Of a stretch of DNA of 44,390 nucleotides, positions 1 through 6,950 are shown piece by piece. The stretch covers positions 1 through 44,390 of the forward strand of contig DAIDAJ010000020.1 in the NCBI GenBank assembly GCA_027310665.1, given 5' to 3'. This DNA comes from Sideroxydans sp. GTDB lineage: Bacteria > Pseudomonadota > Gammaproteobacteria > Burkholderiales > Gallionellaceae. How positions within the stretch are numbered: position 1 is the first letter of the stretch; every line of letters begins with the position of its first letter. The position numbers and the translations under genes are program-made. The notes beneath the pieces were generated by a model. It was not told the origin of the DNA. It saw only the letters and a program-made list of their open reading frames with translations, and made no database searches.

Positions 1-101
1 ACTTCGTGCAACAAGTCCGGCGTTTCTATTCCCAGGCGGTTCTTGGGAATGTCGGTGCCGGGCAGGTAGATGTCACTTTCTGTGAACTGATACTTGGACA
101 C
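1..101 (-). CDS. Fic family toxin, N-terminal fragment cut by window edge
   Basis: Only the first 33 codons are present; the gene continues beyond base 1. The reading frame begins with GTG at 99-101 and gives SKYQFTESDIYLPGTDIPKN and onward, ending LLHEV at the edge. A PGTD-x-K/R-N-x-LGI block close to the N-terminus is typical of Fic (cell filamentation) proteins, which AMPylate or otherwise modify target proteins. The catalytic HxFx(D/E)GNGR motif would lie outside the window. The start overlaps the end of the antitoxin gene by 29 bases in another frame, as in VbhA/VbhT-like pairs, so translation is probably coupled. The assignment rests on this short stretch plus the antitoxin next to it. 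Confidence 0.6.
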   Translation of the reverse strand, partial: MSKYQFTESDIYLPGTDIPKNRLGIETPDLLHE

Positions 102-231
102 GGTGCTGTTCCATCAGGGCTTGTGCCTGCTTCTTGACCGCAGCAGATTGTACCGGCTTGCAGCCTTCGATCCGCATCGAGGTCTGGACAGCTTGGGCGA
201 TTTTCTGGTTCAGACTGGCGCTGACTTGCAT
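73..231 (-). CDS. VbhA-like antitoxin of a Fic toxin
   Basis: This is a 52-residue protein. It contains the Fic-inhibitor motif (S/T)xxxE(G/N) as SMRIEG at residues 18-23, inside a predicted helix (QKIAQAVQTSMRIEG). In class I Fic systems the Glu of this motif enters the toxin active site and blocks productive ATP binding. The ATG at 229-231 is preceded by GGGAG (238-242) at good spacing, and a TATAAT box lies about 50 bases upstream. The gene overlaps the start of a Fic reading frame on the same strand. Size, motif and order match class I antitoxin-toxin operons. It is below the length at which ORFs are usually called. Confidence 0.75.
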   Translation of the reverse strand: MQVSASLNQKIAQAVQTSMRIEGCKPVQSAAVKKQAQALMEQHRVQVSVHRK

Positions 232-241
232 CGTTTTCTCC

Positions 242-275
242 CAACAACAACTTGCCCGTTTGGCGAGTTTTGTTG
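242..275 (-). promoter_or_regulatory. Inverted repeat in the leader of the antitoxin-Fic operon
   Basis: AACTTGCC (249-256) and GGCGAGTT (262-269) pair with one mismatch, extended by CAACAA and TTGTTG on the outside. On the minus strand the structure fills the short leader between the likely transcription start and the GGGAG ribosome-binding site, whose bases (238-242) touch its foot. It could be an RNA hairpin affecting translation or a DNA operator for autorepression; the sequence does not distinguish these. Confidence 0.45.
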
Positions 276-281
276 CTGTGA

Positions 282-290
282 ATTATAGCA
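282..290 (-). promoter_or_regulatory. Extended -10 promoter for the antitoxin-Fic operon
   Basis: The minus strand reads TGCTATAAT, a perfect TATAAT (282-287) with the TG of an extended -10 element. No good -35 is seen at 16-18 bases spacing, which fits an extended -10 promoter. Transcription would start near 275, at the outer edge of the inverted repeat. Confidence 0.55.
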
Positions 291-367
291 GTTCCCGGTG
301 CTCAGAGCCCGTGCAGGGTATTGCTTCTTCGAGATGGAGTTAAGGATGCGCCGATCAAACTACTGCT

Positions 368-590
368 CCGCCAAATGCCTGATCTTCAAAGCCTGCGCAT
401 GTAATACGGCCTCAGTGGGCTCCAGGATCATCGGCCTTCTGCGATTTCGGCGGCAGCAAGAATTCCCCCGGCTTCTGCCGGAAACGCCTGCCCAGGCTTT
501 GCAGCAAGGCTCGCCTTTGCGTAAAAGTGACCTTGCGCGCTTTCATCGCCACGCTGAGCGCCAGGGTGAAGCTGACCGCCAGATTGGTCA
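368..590. repeat. Direct repeat copy A (tails of radical SAM and recombinase genes)
   Basis: This stretch matches 2001-2314 in the same orientation. From 441 to 590 it aligns without gaps to 2165-2314 with 7 mismatches in 150 bases, including a run of about 93 identical bases (485-577). The match continues leftward through the recombinase stop codon (412-414 versus 2136-2138) to a radical SAM-like tail (386-411 versus 2018-2043). Relative to copy B about 92 bases are missing between the two tails. The remaining bases of the 232-694 gap hold the promoter described above and no further gene. Confidence 0.85.
412..590 (-). pseudogene. Broken C-terminal fragment of the Gcr-type recombinase gene
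   Basis: Read on the minus strand this is the last ~58 codons plus stop of the gene at 2136-4145, at about 95% nucleotide identity over its main part. No upstream part of that gene is attached: homology stops abruptly at 590, before the end of the Fic gene at 695. It cannot encode a functional protein. It is best read as a footprint of duplication or insertion at the recombinase 3' end. Confidence 0.8.
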
Positions 591-694
591 TGCGTGATTT
601 AGGGTCGGCATCGCAATTGTTTCTTCAAACCGCCGATTGCTCTGCTGAAATGCCCAGCGCTTGCGGTGTTGCCGTGTCTGAATCGATCTTCGGC

Positions 695-1906
695 TCATGC
701 ATCGATTCTGGTGTGCCGTTCCACATCTTCAATTATCGCGTCGAGGCCGGTGTAAAGGACGTTCATCACTTCGTGGGCGTGAAAGACCCGGTGCCTTCTT
801 TGCTGGGTGGCTGGCCGCAGGATGCCGAGTGCAACCAGTTCAGACACTGCGTCGTTGGCGGCGGGGAATTTGACGCCCAGACGCTGGGTGATGGTGTTGA
901 CGGTGACCACGGGCTGCCCCAGCAGCAACTCGGCGACTTTCCAGATTGTGGCGTGCCGGCGCTTGGCTTGTTGGGTCAGCATGCCTTGCCAGCGTTGGTG
1001 AATAGCTTGCAGGCCATCGAATAGTTTTGTGGTGTGACGGCAAGAGGCGATCACGCTTTCCAGGAACAGGCGTATCCAGGGTTCCCATTCCAGCCGGATC
1101 TGCACCTGCAATAACGCGTCGTAGTATTCCCGCTGGCGCAGTTTCAGGAACGATGCCAGATGAATGGGCGGCTTGCCTTCTGCCTTGAGCATCAGCGGCA
1201 GCAGCAGGCGGCCGGTGCGACCGTTGCCGTCGAGGAAGGGGTGGATGGCTTCGAATTGCACATGAGCGATCGCGGCGCGCAGCAGTACGGATACAGTGGC
1301 GACGCCTTCCGGCTGGTATTGCAGCAGTCCGTTCAAGTCATCCATCAGGCGCGGAATCTCGCCGGGCGGTGGTGGAATGTAGCGCGCCGTTTCCATGCGC
1401 AAGCCGATGTAGTTCTGCCGGTCGCGCCATTGTCCGGGCGCATACCGGGTTTGCCCTGCCATCAATTGTGCATGCAGGTTGCGGATGAGATTCAGGTCCA
1501 GCGCCGCTTGTCCGCGGGCTTCGACTTCGTGCGCGCCCATTACGAAGGCGCGCACATAGTTCAGCGTTGCGCTTGCATCGCTATCGGAAACTTCATCTTC
1601 CGTTCCTGCTTCGATCTCGTGTATCAGCAACCCGTCGAAACTGGTGTGGGTGCCTTCGATCTGGCTGCTGTCGACGGCCTCGCGGCGATTCAGCATGTGC
1701 ATCAGCAGATCGGCGTCATGCTGGTTCTTGTGTATCGTGTCGGCCAGCAGTTCCAGCTCCCTTTGAGCGAGCAGCAGAAGTCCATGACAGGACGGGACGC
1801 TGACGGTGACAGGCGCCGGGGGCGGCACTACTGCAAAGCATCCCGAGCGTTCCGGAATAGGTACGCAGGTTCGTTGCAGATCAGGATGAAGATCGGTTTT
1901 GCGCAT
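695..1906 (-). CDS. Fic family protein, class II (self-inhibited), with C-terminal winged helix
   Basis: This is a 403-residue Fic protein. The catalytic motif HPFLDGNGRTGR (residues 222-233) matches HxFx(D/E)GNGRxxR exactly, so nucleotidyl transfer (typically AMPylation) to a target protein is expected. The inhibitory motif (S/T)xxxE(G/N) is present in the same chain as SSQIEG (80-85), which places it in class II and explains the lack of a separate antitoxin. Residues ~315-385 look like a winged helix-turn-helix (TITQRLGVKFPAANDAVSEL), common in this long Fic subfamily. The ATG (1904-1906) has no clear Shine-Dalgarno. An inverted repeat directly upstream suggests autoregulation through that domain. 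The gene lies between two direct repeats. The biological target is unknown. Confidence 0.9.
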   Translation of the reverse strand: MRKTDLHPDLQRTCVPIPERSGCFAVVPPPAPVTVSVPSCHGLLLLAQRELELLADTIHKNQHDADLLMHMLNRREAVDSSQIEGTHTSFDGLLIHEIEAGTEDEVSDSDASATLNYVRAFVMGAHEVEARGQAALDLNLIRNLHAQLMAGQTRYAPGQWRDRQNYIGLRMETARYIPPPPGEIPRLMDDLNGLLQYQPEGVATVSVLLRAAIAHVQFEAIHPFLDGNGRTGRLLLPLMLKAEGKPPIHLASFLKLRQREYYDALLQVQIRLEWEPWIRLFLESVIASCRHTTKLFDGLQAIHQRWQGMLTQQAKRRHATIWKVAELLLGQPVVTVNTITQRLGVKFPAANDAVSELVALGILRPATQQRRHRVFHAHEVMNVLYTGLDAIIEDVERHTRIDA

Positions 1907-1908
1907 TT

Positions 1909-1985
1909 GAAAGTATTAATCGCGACATTCTTATTAATTGTTTTGATGCTATACCAATAATACCGTGGTCGCAATTAATACTTTC
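1909..1985. promoter_or_regulatory. Inverted-repeat operator/promoter region of the Fic gene
   Basis: GAAAGTATTAATCGCGAC (1909-1926) and GTCGCAATTAATACTTTC (1968-1985) are 18-base inverted copies with one mismatch, with centres 59 bases apart. The first half-site ends 2 bases before the Fic start codon. On the minus strand a possible promoter TTGCGA / TATAGC lies between the arms. The arrangement is typical of an operator for a dimeric repressor, possibly the Fic protein itself through its winged helix (inference). Confidence 0.6.
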
Positions 1986-2000
1986 AGGCAAGATGATGGT

Positions 2001-2314
2001 ATCCGCCAAGGATAACCTCAAAGCCCGCGCATGAAACGCGGCCGTAGCAGCCGATACCCAGCCATCACTTCACGCAGTTGCAGCAACGGCTTTTCTTTGT
2101 CTTTGGGCAGCTTCCCGGTGAGCGCCATTCCATTTTCAATGGGCGTCCGAATCATCTACCTTTTGCGCTTTAGGCGGCAGCAAAAACTCTCCCGGCTTCT
2201 GCCGGAAGCGCCTGCCCAGGCTTTGCAGCAAGGCTCGCCTTTGCGTAAAAGTGACCTTGCGCGCTTTCATCGCCACGCTGAGCGCCAGGGTGAAGCTGAC
2301 CACCAGATTGGTCA
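2001..2314. repeat. Direct repeat copy B (tails of radical SAM and recombinase genes)
   Basis: This is the longer partner of the repeat at 368-590. It contains the genuine 3' end of the recombinase gene (2136 to 2314) and, beyond its stop codon, a degenerate radical SAM tail (2018-2135). Together the two copies bracket ~1.4 kb holding only the Fic gene and its control region. Confidence 0.8.
2018..2135 (-). pseudogene. Remnant of a radical SAM gene 3' end
   Basis: The minus strand encodes about 38 codons ending in MAGYRLLRPRFMRGL and a TGA (2018-2020). These match the C-terminus of the intact radical SAM protein at 5813-6694 (MAGHRPLRPNYMRGL), including the preceding LP-K/R-DKEK and LLQLRE blocks. 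Its 5' end abuts and overlaps the recombinase stop codon, so no body of a gene is attached. It is a decayed paralogous tail, not a functional gene. Confidence 0.75.
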
Positions 2315-4145
2315 GGCCGATCAGCGCGATGCCGAGCACGCCGAGCCACAGTTCCTGCGGTTGCATCGTGAAATCGAGCCCGACCAGCGAGAACCCCAGG
2401 TACGCGGAAGAGAACGTGATGTGCCGGATATCCACTGGCAGGCCGAACAGTACGCCGATCGCAGTCATGCCGCCCAGCATGCAGCCGAAGTAGAAATTCC
2501 CCGCCAATGCGCCCAGGTTGTTTTCCACATAGTCGGCCACCCTCGACAAGCGTGCCTTGCCCAGCAGCCGCTCCAGCCAGCGCAGCTGCTTCAGTCGCTG
2601 CGGGATGCGGTTGTACATGGCGAGGTTGTCGTGGTGGCCCGCGATCAGCCCGGACAGGAACAGGCATACGCCGGCGATGGCGGCATAAAAGACTGCCAGG
2701 CTGTGGATCGGGTTGATATCTTCCATCAGGTGATGGGCTTTTTCGGGCGAGATGAAATGCACGCCCGTCGCTTGCATCACCCCCCAGGCGATCAGCATGG
2801 CCATCGGTATCACCACCAGCACGTTGCCGAGGATCGCTGCCAGCTGGCTGCGCAATGTCTGCGCGATGATGCTGGTCAGGCTTTCCATGTCGCGGCTGTT
2901 GCCGCCCTGTTCGCTGATGCTGGCGGCGATGGCCGAAGCCGTCATCGCGGGCTGCTTGGTGGCGACGGTGAAGTGCAGGATGTGGATCAGCATGAAGCCC
3001 AGACCGTAATTCAGGCTGAACAGCAGTGCCTCGGTCAGCGGCGGCAGGTGTTCTTTTGCAAACTGCAGCTTGATCACCGCCATGAAGGCGATGATCAGCC
3101 CCGCACCCATGGCCGACTTCAGCAGCGCAAAATATTCCGACCGCGTGCTGGTGATGTAATGCTCGCCGGTGCGGCTGGCGTTCTCCGTCACGCGCAATGC
3201 GAGCAGTTCCAGGCTTTCCCGCCAGTGCCGCCTCACATCGTTCTTGTGGCATTCGCCGCTGACCAGGGTCTTGAACAAGTCCACGAACAGCGGGAGTGCG
3301 CGTTCGCCGCTTTTCTCCTCGCGCAGTGCGGTGAGGATCGCGAGCAGCCTTTCCATGCGTTCCAGTTGCTGGGTCAGCCGCTGCAACAGGAAGGTCAGGC
3401 TGATGCTGGTGCCGGAACGGGACGCGGTGCGCCGGATCTTCTGGATGATCTGCGCGCACTGGTCCAGCAATACCAGGATGTGCCGTTCGTCCTGGAACTC
3501 GAGTGAGGCGTCCGCCCATGCCAGTGCGAACTGCTCCAGGTATTCGCCGACTTCATCGTTCTGGGTGAGGAAGGGCGAAGCGAATTCGTCCAGAGACGGT
3601 TCGTTGCGTATCAGCTCCGGCTCCAGGCCGATGGAAGAGATGCGGTATGACAGCACCAGCACCGCATCCAGGATGCCGCGCACTGGCGAGGGCAGGTCAG
3701 TCTCGGCAGCCTGCTCGTCGAAGCGCAGCGCTTCCAGCAGCTCCAGCCAGCGGGCATCCGGCACGGCGTTGACCCAGACTTCATCGTTATCGCGGGTGAA
3801 GACCAGCGCGAAGAGGTCTTTCAGGTAATTGGGGTCGATCGCCTCCGGCAGTATCTTGTGGCTCACCCGCCGGTAGAGTTCCGTGAAGAATCCGGTACTG
3901 GGGAGTATTCCTGATTCCACATACAGCGAAACCGGTTTGTGGGCGCCCAGCAACTTGAGCACCGCACCGCGCAGCGAGGCGCGCAAGTCCGGCCGCCGCC
4001 CGAGTATGTGGCAAAGCGCGCCTATCATGTGTTCCGCATGAACAGCCTGCGAGGACTTTTTTGGGCGGATCCTGGATACGAGGCCGGCGATCAGTGTGAT
4101 CTCGTCGATGTCGTCCTGAAGATGGCGTTGCAGCAATGTTTCCAT
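2136..4145 (-). CDS. Gcr-type 'site-specific recombinase' family membrane protein
   Basis: This ~669-residue protein matches what is annotated in beta- and gammaproteobacteria as site-specific recombinase (Gcr) family. The N-terminal ~330 residues are helical and soluble. The C-terminal half carries several hydrophobic segments (for example AMGAGLIIAFMAVIKL, LAAILGNVLVVIPMAMLIAW, FGCMLGGMTAIGVLFGLP), which suits an inner-membrane protein better than a DNA recombinase, so the family name should be treated with caution. No serine or tyrosine recombinase catalytic motif is visible. The ATG at 4145 (METLLQRHL) is preferred over the upstream GTG at 4181, though neither has a strong ribosome-binding site. 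Its last 58 codons are duplicated at 412-590. Confidence 0.75.
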   Translation of the reverse strand: METLLQRHLQDDIDEITLIAGLVSRIRPKKSSQAVHAEHMIGALCHILGRRPDLRASLRGAVLKLLGAHKPVSLYVESGILPSTGFFTELYRRVSHKILPEAIDPNYLKDLFALVFTRDNDEVWVNAVPDARWLELLEALRFDEQAAETDLPSPVRGILDAVLVLSYRISSIGLEPELIRNEPSLDEFASPFLTQNDEVGEYLEQFALAWADASLEFQDERHILVLLDQCAQIIQKIRRTASRSGTSISLTFLLQRLTQQLERMERLLAILTALREEKSGERALPLFVDLFKTLVSGECHKNDVRRHWRESLELLALRVTENASRTGEHYITSTRSEYFALLKSAMGAGLIIAFMAVIKLQFAKEHLPPLTEALLFSLNYGLGFMLIHILHFTVATKQPAMTASAIAASISEQGGNSRDMESLTSIIAQTLRSQLAAILGNVLVVIPMAMLIAWGVMQATGVHFISPEKAHHLMEDINPIHSLAVFYAAIAGVCLFLSGLIAGHHDNLAMYNRIPQRLKQLRWLERLLGKARLSRVADYVENNLGALAGNFYFGCMLGGMTAIGVLFGLPVDIRHITFSSAYLGFSLVGLDFTMQPQELWLGVLGIALIGLTNLVVSFTLALSVAMKARKVTFTQRRALLQSLGRRFRQKPGEFLLPPKAQKVDDSDAH

Positions 4146-4403
4146 AGAGGTTTCTATTTTAAGCGATTTGGGGCAGGCCACGAATGATCAATTGTCTTGC
4201 TCAAGGAGCTGCTTCCGCCTGGCGGCCAGTCTCGAAGCCAGTGCATGCGATACGGCCGAAGCGGATGATGGACAGCCGTCGCTTCATGAAGTTGCAGATG
4301 ACAGTGTGGAAACCAGCCTTCAGGACAACTTACTGAAGGTCCACTTTGTTGTGGCACAGCTCGGATTTCAGTGTGAGGTGGGGCCGGAATATTTACCGGC
4401 AAC

Positions 4404-5108
4404 TTACTTCAGAATCCTGCGCAGCTTCCGAAGTTGCTGCCAGACAGCTGCTTTAGGCAATTCCATCGCCATGACTTGCATACATCGTTCAAGCCGATCA
4501 TCACGGCTTTGCAGGCGACTGATCGCTTTCTCGAGATCCTGGCGTATAGCTTGTCGATATGCCGTTTCAGCTTTTTCAATGGCTGAACGCAGTAAAGCCA
4601 ACGGTGGATTCATCATGGCAAGATCAATGATGTCTCGACTGAATACTCCATCGTCATACCAGCGGTCAGAATTGGCAAGTAACTTACTCGTCGCCATGTC
4701 CAAAGGCGTAAGAGTGGCAATGCCGCAAATTTCGTCCTGGGTTCCTGGCACTGCAAGTTCAATTCGCCCCTCAAGAACGATCTCAAATTTGATAGCTTGA
4801 TTTTCTACCATCAACATGGTTCGTATGCCGTCCTTGTCAGCGCGTATATCGCGGGTTTGCACCAACGGATTTGCGCCGACGCGCATTATGGCGGATAGGT
4901 TATTTGCACCTGTAATTAGCTGACGCAGATTGCCATAACTTGCAGCATCCGAAATCAAGAAGTCAATGTCAACCGACTCTCTGTATTCGCCATATCGAAG
5001 TGCAATTGCGGTGCCACCGCCAAACAGACAGTTATTCTCCTTCAACAGAGGACCATTCAGGGCGTCAAGGACATGAGCAATCCGTTGGTGATGTGGCCGT
5101 CTAAACAT
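4404..5108 (-). CDS. AbiEii-like nucleotidyltransferase, toxin of a toxin-antitoxin pair
   Basis: About 234 residues from the chosen ATG (5106-5108), which overlaps the preceding stop codon and has GGTGAG upstream; an ATG at 5144 is possible. The nucleotidyltransferase signature is present: GGGTAIAL (residues 30-37) followed by SVDIDFLIS with the DxD pair (D47, D49) expected to bind metal. Proteins of the AbiEii/AbiGii family transfer nucleotides to cellular RNAs or related targets and act as toxins in abortive infection or toxin-antitoxin modules. It is cotranscribed with the XRE gene just upstream, the usual antitoxin/regulator position. Base composition is visibly more AT-rich than flanking genes, which suggests acquisition. 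Confidence 0.8.
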   Translation of the reverse strand: MFRRPHHQRIAHVLDALNGPLLKENNCLFGGGTAIALRYGEYRESVDIDFLISDAASYGNLRQLITGANNLSAIMRVGANPLVQTRDIRADKDGIRTMLMVENQAIKFEIVLEGRIELAVPGTQDEICGIATLTPLDMATSKLLANSDRWYDDGVFSRDIIDLAMMNPPLALLRSAIEKAETAYRQAIRQDLEKAISRLQSRDDRLERCMQVMAMELPKAAVWQQLRKLRRILK

Positions 5109-5592
5109 TTCTTGCCGACTCACCAAGTCCGGTGCGCAAGGCATCGACTAACTGCTTCTCATGCGGATCTAACTTCTGCACGTCCACGTGGCGCCAGTTG
5201 CGTTCGTAAATGCTCAGAGCTTCAACTGGTGTCAATTCATCGGTACCATGTACTTGCCAGGCAAGTTGTTTGAGCTGCGGGTAGTCAGACAGATGGATGC
5301 GCGCGGGAATCCAACCTTGATGATCAACATCAACTTCATTGGCAGTCAATTTGGCGGGAGTGATGATGCCGAAGTCAATGTTTAAGGCCATCATGGCGTT
5401 GAAATACGCTCCCATGGCGACCGATGGCTCGCCTTTTTCGATTCGGTATAAGGTTACGCGCGACATCCCGGCAGCCTCTGCCGCTGCAGTAGCATTGATT
5501 CGTAGCTTTTTGCGATGCGCACGAATCTGCTTCCCAAGTTCTGTGAGTTTGTTTGCTGCAGTGTTTGCAATAATGGGTGTAAGTTCTGACAT
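5101..5592 (-). CDS. XRE family helix-turn-helix regulator, probable antitoxin
   Basis: 163 residues from the ATG at 5592 (MSELTP); an in-frame start at 5643 would place the operator inside the gene and is unlikely. Residues ~15-70 form a lambda-repressor-like HTH (IRAHRKKLRINATAAAEAAG, then MSRVTLYRIEKGEPS). The C-terminal ~90 residues are not recognised but contain a conserved-looking YPQLKQLAWQVHGT block. The gene overlaps the AbiEii-like gene by 8 bases. Position, size and a 12-base inverted repeat at its own promoter point to an autoregulating antitoxin or repressor of the pair. Confidence 0.8.
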   Translation of the reverse strand: MSELTPIIANTAANKLTELGKQIRAHRKKLRINATAAAEAAGMSRVTLYRIEKGEPSVAMGAYFNAMMALNIDFGIITPAKLTANEVDVDHQGWIPARIHLSDYPQLKQLAWQVHGTDELTPVEALSIYERNWRHVDVQKLDPHEKQLVDALRTGLGESARNV

Positions 5593-5644
5593 AGTGTTTC
5601 TCATTGTATACATAAAGGCAAAATTGTCAATTATGAGAAACACT
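5593..5644. promoter_or_regulatory. Inverted-repeat operator upstream of the XRE-AbiEii operon
   Basis: AGTGTTTCTCAT (5593-5604) and ATGAGAAACACT (5633-5644) are perfect 12-base inverted copies. The inner one touches the XRE start codon. The AT-rich 28 bases between them include GTATAC and would hold the -10 region. This is a likely binding site for the XRE protein, giving negative autoregulation. Confidence 0.65.
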
Positions 5645-5658
5645 TTATTGGTCAGATT

Positions 5659-5760
5659 TTAAAGAATGCTCTTCTGCCAACTTGCCAACCACTCCTTCGG
5701 TTTCACCATGTTCTCGCTAAAGGTCGCCATCTTCCGCTCCGGCACCTGAATGGCAGGTAT
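5659..5760 (-). other. Possible C-terminal remnant of an unidentified gene
   Basis: On the minus strand an open frame of about 33 codons reads IPAIQVPERKMATF and continues to WLASWQKSIL and a stop at 5659-5661. An in-frame stop lies just upstream, and only a 23-codon ORF from the ATG at 5730 could be made. The amino acid make-up looks like a real protein tail, but the parent gene is not recognised. It sits between two complete genes, in a region rich in gene fragments. Confidence 0.25.
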
Positions 5761-5812
5761 CCAAAGGAAAATTCCACACTACTTTCCGAAGAGCCGACTT
5801 AAATGGGGCAGA

Positions 5813-6694
5813 TTAAAGCCCGCGCATGTAATTCGGGCGCAGCGGCCGGTGCCCGGCCATCGCCTCCCGCAGTTGCAGCAGCAGTTTCTCTTTGTCTCTG
5901 GGCAGGTTGCCGGCGAGCGCCAGCGCGTTGGAGGCATGGTTGGAGCGGAAGATGACCGGCTGTGGTGGTTTGAGGCCGCTGATGAGTCTTTCCTGTTCCT
6001 TCAGTATCGCGAGGTCGTCCGGCATCTCGAACGGCTCGCCGTATTTGCGGTGGAATTCTTCGGCGATGCTTTCGTCCAGATACAGTTGCAGCGTGGAGAG
6101 GTAGGTGACGGGTGCGCTGTTCAGCAGGGCGATGGTGCCGTCTATGTGTTCGTCGCTGTGCTGCATGCCGCCAAGACCCAGGATGACCGTGGCGGAGACT
6201 TTCATGCCGCTGGCGTGAGCCTTGTGCAGCACTTCGGCCATGCGCCGTTGCGTGGCGCCCTTGGTGATCTTTTTCAGGATGAGGTCGGAGCCGGATTCGA
6301 GGCCGAAGTAGAGCAGGCTCAGTTTGTGCTCGCGCAACAGGGCCAGTTCTTCGGCGCTCTTGCGCTGGAGGTTGCCGGGCGTGGCATAGCAGGAAACGCG
6401 CGTCAGCCGCGGCAGCGCAGCCGCCAGTTCGTGCAGGATGGCGAGCAGGTGTTCGGTCGGGAGAGCAAGTGCATCGCCATCGGCGAGGAACACGCGCTGC
6501 GCATCCGGCCAGTCTGCCGCGGCTGTGCGGATGTCGGCGAACACGTCGGCCTGCGGGCGTTCGACATAATCCTTGCTGCGATACATGGCACAGAAACTGC
6601 ACTGGTTGAAGCTGCAGCCCAGCGTGGCCTGGATGATCAGGTTGTCGCCCTCGGAGGGCGGGCGGTACAGCGGCATGTCGTAAATCATATTCAT
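5813..6694 (-). CDS. Radical SAM protein of unknown substrate
   Basis: 293 residues with the cluster motif CSFNQCSFC (C27, C32, C35; a Cx4Cx2C spacing found in one COG1032-like radical SAM branch rather than the common Cx3Cx2C), followed by AMYRSKDY. A LEGSGSD-like block appears as FGLESGSDLILKKITKG near residue 140, and VILGLGG follows, both expected for the SAM-binding barrel. Family members use a [4Fe-4S] cluster to cleave S-adenosylmethionine into a radical; the substrate here cannot be told. The gene stands alone, with promoter sequence shared with the divergent TorT-like gene. Its last ~38 codons recur as decayed copies at 2018-2135 and in part at 386-411. Confidence 0.85.
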   Translation of the reverse strand: MNMIYDMPLYRPPSEGDNLIIQATLGCSFNQCSFCAMYRSKDYVERPQADVFADIRTAAADWPDAQRVFLADGDALALPTEHLLAILHELAAALPRLTRVSCYATPGNLQRKSAEELALLREHKLSLLYFGLESGSDLILKKITKGATQRRMAEVLHKAHASGMKVSATVILGLGGMQHSDEHIDGTIALLNSAPVTYLSTLQLYLDESIAEEFHRKYGEPFEMPDDLAILKEQERLISGLKPPQPVIFRSNHASNALALAGNLPRDKEKLLLQLREAMAGHRPLRPNYMRGL

Positions 6695-6825
6695 GTTGAA
6701 TTGTAACGGGGTTATTCCCTTTTAATGAAATGCCGGCAAGGCCGGATCCATCCCGGAAATAATCTCTTTGCAAAAATAGGGGCATTACCAAAACCAATTG
6801 CGCATGTGTCGAGTCGCGGGCACAT

Positions 6826-6853
6826 TTGACGCGTACCAGTCACCGGATAAATA
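6826..6853 (+). promoter_or_regulatory. Putative sigma-70 promoter for the TorT-like gene
   Basis: TTGACG (6826-6831) and TAAATA (6848-6853) are spaced by 16 bases. This would give a leader of roughly 90 bases before the ATG at 6951. The call is based on motif match only. Confidence 0.4.
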
Positions 6854-6950
6854 TGAGTCTAATTAGCCTGCGGCGCATTGCTCTTTGCAAATATAATCCA
6901 TGGGCACCTTACATGTTATTAGAGCATCCAAAACCAAAACGGTGTGCGCA

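Noticed and set aside
2031..3506. 491-codon + strand open frame over the recombinase gene
   Set aside because: Antisense shadow with Gln/His/Arg-rich unlikely protein sequence. The minus strand protein has a recognisable family pattern.
4182..4403. Minus strand stretch reading KAGFHTVICNFMKRRLSIIR, ending at 4201
   Set aside because: It looks protein-like, but an in-frame stop lies shortly upstream and no family is recognised, so it is too weak to call a gene or an IS remnant. No other feature was seen in this gap.
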